Assembly: GCA_014338405.1 (NCBI GenBank)
Contig: JTDE01000289.1
Location: 21,798-85,797, forward strand
Direction: 5' to 3'
DNA from: Paragonimus skrjabini miyazakii
Taxonomy: Eukaryota; Platyhelminthes; Trematoda; Plagiorchiida; Troglotrematidae
Length of the DNA: 64,000 nt
Made by a program: the position numbers and the translations under genes. Within the stretch, counting starts at the first letter, position 1; every line of letters begins with the position of its first letter. Shown here piece by piece: positions 57,250 through 64,000 of this stretch. The notes under the pieces were generated by a model that saw nothing but the letters and a program-made list of their open reading frames with translations, searched no databases and was not told the origin of the DNA.

Positions 57250-57477
57250 ACGAATGACCTATGATCTTCTACTTAGTATTGGAAAGATGTAATGCTCGAA
57301 ACCATTGTTTCCGCCCAATGATGCCCTTGAACGTCGTTGTAATTACTGATGATGAACGCCAACAGTTGATTGGGTAGTTCCTACGGCGAATATGTTTGTG
57401 AAACTTCTCCAGCTTCGCATTTTTTAGAAGAATCCTTTATTGGGTTTTTCAATAACAGTACAGTCCTTCACCTTCAG

Positions 57478-57649
57478 CCGAATGTTTGGCCGTCTGATCC
57501 CTGGTGTAGGTGTGAATCATGAAAGTGAACACCAGAAACTATTTCAGTGTATTCATACAATACCATCTTACCGAGGATTTCGCCACTCGATAACCAGCCA
57601 GCTTATATGGGCTACAGTGGAGGTAGAAAGCGGTCTACCTCCGGATCAG
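57478..57649 (+). CDS. internal exon with strong splice sites, unidentified protein
   Basis: The acceptor is excellent (CAGTCCTTCACCTTCAG) and the donor CAG|GTAAATG is good. The exon is open for 57 codons after a 1-base split codon and ends in phase 0. The residues look like a globular protein: FGRLIPGVGVNHESEHQKL, then IPSYRGFRHSITSQLIWATVEVESGLP. I cannot place the family. It lies just upstream of PLE1 on the opposite strand, so the gene spans or borders the element. Confidence that it is a real exon is fair; its function is unknown. Confidence 0.55.
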
Positions 57650-57724
57650 GTAAATGAATAAGGAGAAGTCGGGGATCTGATTGATTTCAAGTTAAACAAC
57701 ACAAAAAACTGATTGCAACCTTTG

Positions 57725-57832
57725 TATTCAAGTAAGTTTTCCAGCGGCCTCTTTTGATAAGAGGCATTTAACTTGAGTTTCGCTCTTGCTAGATATGCTC
57801 TACTGGCGAACTCTAGGTAGAGTGAAACTTTA
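57725..57832 (+). repeat. R3 repeat, worn copy
   Basis: 'gcggcctcttttgataag....acttgagtttcgctcttg' resembles the inner part of the fold-back element at 8220-8265. It is placed in the putative intron between the 57478 and 57857 exons. Confidence 0.35.
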
Positions 57833-57856
57833 GTCTGGTGTTCATTTTTGGAACAG

Positions 57857-57949
57857 CCTGGCTGGAAGGTCTAGTTGAATGCAAGAATTATGATCAACTG
57901 AAAATATTAATAAAGCTGAGATCAGTCAAACTTTCACAAGCTTGGTGTG
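57857..57949 (+). CDS. candidate exon, unidentified
   Basis: Acceptor TTTTTGGAACAG, donor TGTG|GTAAC, 30 full codons between split codons (WLEGLVECKNYDQLKILIK and on). It lies 207 bases after the 57478-57649 exon on the same strand. Its entry phase needs one base from the preceding exon whereas that exon ends in phase 0, so the two cannot be joined directly as drawn; either a border is wrong or another exon lies between. Confidence 0.35.
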
Positions 57950-59299
57950 GTAACAACAATTCAATATACGCTGACTACCATATACAGGAATTTAAAGCAG
58001 CTAGATCAGCACTTTTGTTTGCGCATAACCGGTTATAGCTGGCTGAGGCTTCAATATCAGAGTGGTCAAATGATTTGCAGGGACATTCAGTCTATACAGG
58101 GCTGTTCACCTTCGGAAACACAGAATCTTAATCACTGGTGACAGTACTGTAACAAACAAATCTTCAGAGCAGGCACTGCACTAAACTGACTTTTAGAAAG
58201 TTTGTTAGTCAGAATCATTTCGGTAGTTTGAGGCCTGCTTCATCCGACCGAGTCGCAGCTAACTAACTGCTGTTGCCTTACGAAGTACACCCGTACTGTC
58301 TTTACTGGTTGTAACAAATATTGTGATTTTTCACTTCTCATTCACTTCTTTGTTTCTCTAACATTTTGGTTTGTGCCATTGTACTTGCGTACATTCTAAT
58401 TTTTTTCACTATCATGGTAACTACTGCCTACTGTGGTTTCATTTCCGTCTGGCAAACACTCGGAAGCACAGGCTCCGTTCCAACTAACCTGTTGCTGTTG
58501 GTTACACGATCTCCAAATTTGGAAAATATGAAAGCTAACGCACACAAGTAACCAACTGGCAGATCAAGTTGACTTCTGTTACGTTATTCATAAATTTGTG
58601 TAAGTTGCCTTACTGAGGAGTTTCCATTCAACGCAAATATCCGTGTTATCGATTACGACTGCTACGTCAGGCATTCATCATAAATCACAGTTTTTTTTAT
58701 AAATAAGCCCACACCGTTATTAGGAATGCTAATTTCATCGGACCTCGAGTCCGTTTGAAACAGACAAATTTCCCGGAAATCAGTCGAGTTCCTCAAATTG
58801 AGAATTACCCCAGTAATAGTTAAGATTGGCTTACATGCAAAGTAACTCACGTGCGTACACAGGTATGTTCGGTTGCACACTAAACAAGACTCTCGCCGTT
58901 ACCTAAACTGTGATATGTTCGTCGATTTTGATGAATGCTAAATTTGTTTGCTAATTTACTTATCGAACCCGCCTCTGCATTTTGTAGGGTTTGTATGCGT
59001 ATCGCGCGTATTCGACTGTGTTTTCCCTACTCGTTTTTCAAGTGTCAACTGTTTTCTGACGAAGTCACTACTGGGTAACTACTAGGTAACTACTGGGGCA
59101 GTGCTGAAAGAGTAGTTCAGTAACTAAAATTAAACTTTGAGTATCCCCGAAAAAATGCGTGAACTTTAGGCGAACTGAAACGGTCAAAGTGAATTGCATG
59201 TAAGTGTATTGGGTGAGTTCTATCACAAGACCCAATTGCCAGTTTGACTAAGATTGATCGTTGAAAAATACGTTAATCAATCTCTATAATTAAAACTGG
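57950..59299. other. non-coding, weak candidates only
   Basis: A hydrophobic plus-strand frame at 58327-58551 has no AG acceptor before or in its first two thirds, and a minus-strand frame at 58662-58880 lacks good splice sites. Not called. Confidence 0.3.
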
Positions 59300-59402
59300 T
59301 CTGTATGGCTTCGCAGCTGAGCTAAAACGGCCCCTGTCACAACTGATCACGCTGCCTTTGCCGTTGATCCTAATTTAGCCGAAGTCCGGGATTTGTAGTT
59401 GA
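59300..59402 (+). repeat. SINE-A, copy A6, worn
   Basis: 'tatggcttcgcagctgagctaaaacgg' (A-box side) and 'ttgccgttgatcctaatttagccgaagtccgggattt' (worn B-box and tail) follow the family order. Confidence 0.5.
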
Positions 59403-59589
59403 TTTGCTTCCAGCTACTCAGCTTGTTCATATCCTAGTAATATGGATGGAAACCATCCATTCCGAATTTCTAGTCTGTTCTAGCTACCACCTAGTCAAAA
59501 AACGTGATAACCGCGACGTTTCGTGATGTTCACTTTATACCAATAACCCACGAGTAGTTTCGTTTTTGGTTGATCTCATGATATAGAGA

Positions 59590-59672
59590 TGTTCGGATCG
59601 AAATCAAACCGATAACTGTTCGCGTTGCGACACGAAGCTCTCATACATTTACACATCAGTCAAGTTTGCCAT
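59590..59672 (-). repeat. SINE-B, worn copy
   Basis: Minus-strand reading 'tgagagcttcgtgtcgcaacg.g' and 'atcggtttgatttcgatcc' parallels the copy at 38735-38835. Confidence 0.4.
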
Positions 59673-59842
59673 CAGCTGCACAAATCCCATGTCACAGACA
59701 ACATTCATAAGGTTACCTATTCAGCCACTGCATTTAAGCTCCCTCAGTGCCAGGAGTTGCGGCAGAGGTAGAACTTGAAGCTTTGGAAAAACTATCAAAA
59801 CCGACTTCAAATACAGATCAGACGCAGCAAATAAATATATCT

Positions 59843-59930
59843 GAAACAAATGGTTCCCTTAAACAGTTTGAACGGAACAGTTGGAACACGAAAACTGGTA
59901 GATGCATTTTGTAATGATTCGTCAGTACTA
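59843..59930 (-). repeat. PLE2 terminal direct repeat, 3' copy
   Basis: 'gaaacaaatggttcccttaaacagtttgaacgg....gtagatgca..ttt.gta' matches the 5' copy. It may extend left to about 59800. Confidence 0.65.
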
Positions 59931-60010
59931 AATTTACAATAACACGGGTGCGTATTTTATAGCAAACAACAAGAGGATTGGATAATCAGTGAGCGGGTTA
60001 GGATAGGTCA

Positions 60011-60493
60011 TTAGGTCCAGGGAGGGGTCAAGTTCACAAACAGTTGTTTCTGAACACAGAGAGCTGGCTTGAGTCGGTTGATTGCGACTGCTTCGGCAAA
60101 CCGTAAGAATCTTGAGTTTGAATGACGTAGCAAGATTCTGAATGCATAAAATGGATCGATAGCATGAGCAGTGATCAGGACGTGTCTAGCGACTGAGGAA
60201 GCTGGCTGTTTACGCGTTTCAATAAAATTGCCGTTCTTCGGTATCACGGACTTCAGCATCCATTTAGGTAGATGTTCCTTCATTCTGGAGCTCAGGCATC
60301 TCTCGGTTCTGCCTATGTAACTTTTTCCGCAGTTACATACAAATTGGTAAATACAATGTGAAGTGGCGCCGATAGGCTGATCTCCTTTGACTGAAAGCAC
60401 CGGTAACTTCTGAGTCCGAGCGATTACGCGGAGTTCAGCTGCATTGAAAGTCCGCTTAATCGAGTTCCTCACCCGCTGTGTTGTTTGGTGCAT
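60011..60493 (-). pseudogene. GIY-YIG endonuclease of PLE2
   Basis: A 160-residue open frame with CIYQFVCNCGKSYIGRTERCL (GIY-YIG core with Arg), KEHLPKWM, then PASSVARHVL and a Cys-containing C-terminus. The domain is intact by itself but cut off from its polymerase by frameshifts. In Penelope elements this endonuclease cuts target DNA to prime integration. Confidence 0.85.
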
Positions 60494-60641
60494 TATATAA
60501 TCACCCTACAAAGGCAGCTTTATGTAGACTTTCTTTTTTCCTACAGTGACCACCTCTTCGGATGGTACTTTTATCTACTGTGCCTATCTATGAACCTTCT
60601 GGGATAACCATTTGACTTAGAACAGAAGTAATCAGATCTAG

Positions 60642-61002
60642 TTATTCCACGAGACTGTCGTGCGTACAGATTCGCCTTCCTCTTGTAAAAAGCGTATTCA
60701 CTAACGTTCGTTTATGCTGGATCGGTGTGAAGCTGCTGAAGTTTAAGTATTGACCGGACCACGTAGATTTTCTATAGACTATTCTTTTAACCGGACCATC
60801 TTCTCGACGACTTATGAGTATATCTAGAAATGGCAGACAGTTGTTGACCTCAACTTCACAAGTAACCTTCAAGCTAGGGTGACAACTGTTTAGACGTTGC
60901 GCCAGGTTATCTATCACCTGTTTAGATCGAATGAAAATCAATGTGTCATCGACTTAACGCTTGTAATATGACAAACTTCTTATATCCGTAGCTAGCTGTT
61001 GT
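60642..61002 (-). pseudogene. palm and thumb region of PLE2 reverse transcriptase
   Basis: After the frameshift the sequence reads YYKR-stop-VDDTLIFIRSKQ: the Tyr of the catalytic YVDD box is replaced by TAA at 60954-60956 while the two Asp remain. VEVNNCLPFLDILISRREDG, a Penelope signature, follows, and then the thumb. The frame ends in a stop at 60642-60644. Confidence 0.8.
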
Positions 61003-62490
61003 TCAATTTTTAATCATGAAAAAGTCTGCTAAAATGGGACCCAGTGGACTTCCCATAGCTACTCCGTCTATTTGACGGTAGGATTGTTGGAGAAAAAGGA
61101 AACTGACATTCTGGGTACAAAGCAGCAAAGTTTCCCTCAATATGTCAATCGAAAGTGGCAACGAAATGTGACTCACTTCAACGAGCTCACAAATATAGTC
61201 AATCGTCTCGTTAGCAAGACTGATTTTGTCCAAGTCACTGACCAATTCTAAAGAGTCCTTAATGGAGTGTATCTGAAATTTTTGTCTTAATGGGGCTAAA
61301 GTCGTGACTAGCCAGCGTGCCAATTTATGGTAAGAGGTGTTTGTCATTGCCAAAATTGGCCTAAGTGGCATCCCAGGCTTGTGCGTCTTTGGTAAGCCGT
61401 AAAGCTGGGGTGTTGACGATCCATACGGCTTAAGAGATCTATACGTTACTTCATCAATAATCCTCAACTGTAAGAGCAGCTGAAGATGTCGTCCTATGCG
61501 ATCCTCTATTTCGGTGACGTTATCCACTTTCTCTATTCGCTGGAACTATGTTTTGTCATTTAATATCGACAACATCTTCTGTACATACGCATCTTTGTCT
61601 AGAACTACAGTCCCAGAACCCTTGTTCGGCTTAAGTTTAACTACGTTTTTTGACTTAAGTTTTCTTAACGATTGAAGGTGTTGTCTCTTGATTGCACACC
61701 GGCTATTACTCGGAGTCGTTATAAACCGATAACCTATATAGGTGAACTTAGTCTTTAACCGACCTAGGTTGTCAGCACTAGTTGGTCGAAGATCAGATAA
61801 TTGATCGATAAGATCCTCAAACTGAGGTTCAATACAAATGGGATCAGGCTTATGTGATGGTATTTTATAACCAAGGCCTAAAGCTAATGCTTGCAGCTGC
61901 AGTGAATTCAATTGCACTGAAGAACAGTTCAGTACGTACTTACTAGGATCCGGTGGAATTGGTTCCTCACCTTGCTTTGTACGGGAATTTCGCAACCGAC
62001 TGATATAGATCTTCTTTGTACGATCGATGATTTTCTTGCAGAATATTGTAAACATGATACGACAGCAAAATGTCAAGCTTTCGACGGCGGATAAAAGACG
62101 GCAATGTGTCTGACGCAAAGCAGCCAGTCGCACTTGAGCAGTTTCAATGTGATCAGTCGCAATGCGTCTGAGATTATTGCTGGTCACCTTCAGTTTGTTC
62201 TTTTTTAAGAACCGAACAAACTGATATAGATATCGACCTTGTTGTGTGCACTCATTGAGGAAAGACATCTTCACAAGTTCACAAGGAACCTTGAATCGCA
62301 AACTGGCCACACGAGACAGGAATTTGCAGGTCTCAGCGGGAAATCGTCGCCTTAGAAATTTGAAACAGTTGGTTCCCTTGAACAGTTTGAACGAAGCAGT
62401 TAAAACACGAACGATAGTAGATGCAAGCATTTCGTATTGACTCGACAGTACGTCAGTTGCACCAGTACTTTTGATGAACCACCAAAACAA
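61003..62490 (-). pseudogene. N-terminal domain and first half of PLE2 reverse transcriptase
   Basis: One frame of almost 500 codons with a single TAG at 61546-61548. A basic N-terminal domain is followed by KLKPNKGSGTVVLDKDAYV, then YGLPKTHKPGMPLRPI, LARWLVTTLAPL and IDGVAMGSPLGPILADFF, the standard order of Penelope polymerase motifs. The first palm Asp region is near ETIDYICEL. The frame is then lost by one extra A near 61015. The start codon is unsettled: the first Met of the open frame is at 62488-62490 but the open frame has no support from sequence conservation there. Confidence 0.85.
62362..62453 (-). repeat. PLE2 terminal direct repeat, 5' copy
   Basis: 'gaaacagttggttcccttgaacagtttgaacg' and following bases recur at 59843-59930, giving a direct repeat of about 90 bp at the two ends of the element. 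Confidence 0.65.
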
Positions 62491-62741
62491 CGATTGGCTT
62501 CTGTTAACCTAGACCCTCCTGGTCATCACTATCGCATTGTGGTTCGGCGATTTGGTTCCGCGGAGTTTATTAAGTTCATTGTCAGCAGTAGTGTTAACAG
62601 ATCAATATCAATGTCCTACTGTAACTATCCCCCCAACAGTATACAAAACAGCAAAATGCATAAAAATCAACTCCACAACTATCGTCACTAAACCAACTCG
62701 GCAGTCAACCAAATGTAGCTCATATTTAGATGTGTGATGAA

Positions 62742-62993
62742 TCATGTTTCACCACACGTATGTCGCTTATATCCAATATGGATGGACACGCTATTTGACC
62801 ACGTGTGTCGCACCAGTACGAACGGAGTAATGCGTTGTACCCTGGTTGAGCTGTTTGAGCTTTCACGGGTGTGTACTAGTTGTCTACTGGAATGAAAAAT
62901 CGATGACACAACGTCTAATCCGAGCAGACACTCAACAATGAATGAAAACACTCGTTCAGTTCGTTCAAGTATTGACAAAGTTGACCATTGCAT
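62742..62993 (-). CDS. ORF upstream of PLE2, unidentified
   Basis: A minus-strand ATG frame of 83 codons, Ser- and Thr-rich, lying 0.25 kb before the PLE2 frame. It could be leader sequence of the element or a chance frame. No domain. Confidence 0.18.
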   Translation of the reverse strand: MQWSTLSILERTERVFSFIVECLLGLDVVSSIFHSSRQLVHTRESSNSSTRVQRITPFVLVRHTWSNSVSIHIGYKRHTCGET

Positions 62994-64000
62994 ACTGTTG
63001 TATCACGTGTGGCTAGCTATCTACCCAGTTCGCGCTGCACATTTTGTCGGCTAGATAATTCCAGTTGAGGTAATTCATCTGATATACAACTAGATAGCTT
63101 AATAGTGCTCACTCAGTAACCCAACAATAACTCGGGTGCCAGCAAAGTGGACATGTTCCTTACTGAGTGACCAAACAGTAGTATCTTTCAAACTGTCGGA
63201 AAAATGTTTTCCTGTCGACCTTCCATTGATAGCGCCTCGAGCTGACGGTTTATATGTGTATCGATTGAAAAAATTCCTATCCATTATTAAATGCTAGGCA
63301 AAAAGCTCAGGAGTATAAAAAACAAGTGTGGGTGAATAGCTGCTGGTCATCAAAACTAGTGACTGCGGTGACTCAATGAGAAATAGTTGTGAAGAAAAGT
63401 GGATGTCTTTAAATGTAAATTCCAACGGAAGTTATCTTACAGCAATCGTTCTAATTTCTGTCCACTTTAGTGTAGTGGTTTGGGCGAAACTGTACAACCA
63501 ACCGTGAAGTTTGAGTGATTATAGAAAGGAAAATTGCATCCATAAACACAGGTTTATTCTTATCCCGTGTCAACTCTAATTAACATGGTAGAATTGTAAA
63601 AACGAATTAGAGGGTTAACACTTTTATCGACGTTCAACCGGATACCTTCTGAGATGAACTTTACCTCGTATATTATTTCTTATTTAAATTATTTGTGAGC
63701 ACAATTTATTGCAGTATTATGCTTTGAATGGTGAGAAAATACTGTACCATGTTGCTACTCTATTTACCCAAACCACGTGACTTTTGGAAATAATTAATAT
63801 TTGACAGTTCCTTTGACCATAACTATTCTGTTTAGTTCCAAATCTCAGTTTTCTTGTGTATGATCCTCTATGGCAAATAACAGTTAGCTATTGCGCTAAT
63901 TAAGCCAGTGTAATTATCTAAATACCTTCACCCAGTTTCCGATATATATAATTGATTGATGGTTGAGAGAATAGAATAGAATTCATCAGATGGCTCAAGT
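62994..64000. other. AT-rich non-coding stretch
   Basis: Nothing recognised on either strand. Confidence 0.4.

Larger units (their letters stand above)
55867..57250 (-). mobile_element. Penelope-like element PLE1, 5'-truncated
   Basis: In minus orientation it holds the second half of a Penelope reverse transcriptase, then a GIY-YIG endonuclease, ending at 56057, and a short terminal-repeat-like stretch at about 55867-55905 that resembles PLE2's. The palm motif KRYVDDILVF is intact. The protein differs clearly from PLE2, so they are different copies or subfamilies. The element is cut off near 57250, where its frame runs into unrelated sequence. Confidence 0.8.
59843..62490 (-). mobile_element. 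Penelope-like element PLE2, nearly complete, inactive
   Basis: In minus orientation: a terminal-repeat segment overlapping the start of the frame, an N-terminal domain, a reverse transcriptase and a GIY-YIG endonuclease ending at 60011, then a second copy of the terminal repeat (59843-59930). Damage: TAG at 61546-61548, a +1 shift in a run of A near 61015, TAA at 60954-60956 in place of the Tyr of YVDD, and a frameshift before the endonuclease. Penelope-like elements are known for such partial terminal repeats and GIY-YIG endonucleases. The 5' limit is not certain and could extend towards 63000. Confidence 0.85.

Noticed and set aside
58327..58551. Membrane-segment frame ending in a stop as a terminal exon
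   Set aside because: There is no AG before the frame or within its first two thirds, so no acceptor can feed the coding stretch.
1..64000. Bacterial-type features: operons, Shine-Dalgarno sites, CRISPR arrays, rho-independent terminators
   Set aside because: Gene density, splice sites, AATAAA signals and eukaryotic retroelements show eukaryotic nuclear DNA. No regular spaced repeats were seen.

Overview
The window looks like a stretch of a flatworm genome, most probably a trematode. The reasons are its moderate AT bias, tiny exons with GTAAG-type donors lost among long non-coding stretches, Penelope-like retroelements with GIY-YIG endonucleases, an APE-type non-LTR retrotransposon of the sort often mislabelled 'craniofacial development protein 2' in fluke genomes, and several tRNA-like short repeats. 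The species is inferred, not proven. A run of exactly 100 N at 37202-37301 shows it comes from a draft scaffold.

The best host gene is small and spliced. It lies on the plus strand at 6102-7934: exon 1 (6102-6173) is almost only a signal peptide, a phase-0 intron of 1575 bp follows, and exon 2 (7749-7934) encodes a 61-residue propeptide with two related FDPI[L/M][F/Y] units next to basic cleavage sites. A polyadenylation signal lies 34 bases after the stop. It reads as a neuropeptide-type precursor.

Layout. 0-2.1 kb: a solo-LTR-like block and broken pieces of the same non-LTR family that is nearly complete at 21.6-25.9 kb (minus strand). 6.1-8.0 kb: the peptide gene. 8.16-8.51 kb: a fold-back element with a tRNA-like core. 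10.4-18.8 kb: isolated candidate exons and several long decayed reading frames on the minus strand. 21.06-21.49 kb: two tRNA-like repeats head to head. 21.6-25.9 kb: the non-LTR element, inactivated by stops, frameshifts and lost catalytic residues. 26-41 kb: mostly non-coding, with candidate exons at 31.4, 34.3, 35.7, 37.4, 38.2 and 40.0 kb. 41.97-43.38, 55.87-57.25 and 59.84-62.5 kb: three Penelope-like elements, all on the minus strand. The first is split by a tRNA-like repeat with a recognisable target-site duplication; the last is the most complete and has direct terminal repeats. 57.48-57.95 kb: two candidate exons of an unidentified plus-strand gene.

Most of the window is intron or intergenic DNA shaped by old retroelement insertions. 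No rRNA, convincing tRNA gene, CRISPR array or bacterial-type operon was seen. Apart from the peptide gene, exon calls rest on splice motifs plus open frames and should be read as candidates. All repeat families and homologies were aligned by eye.
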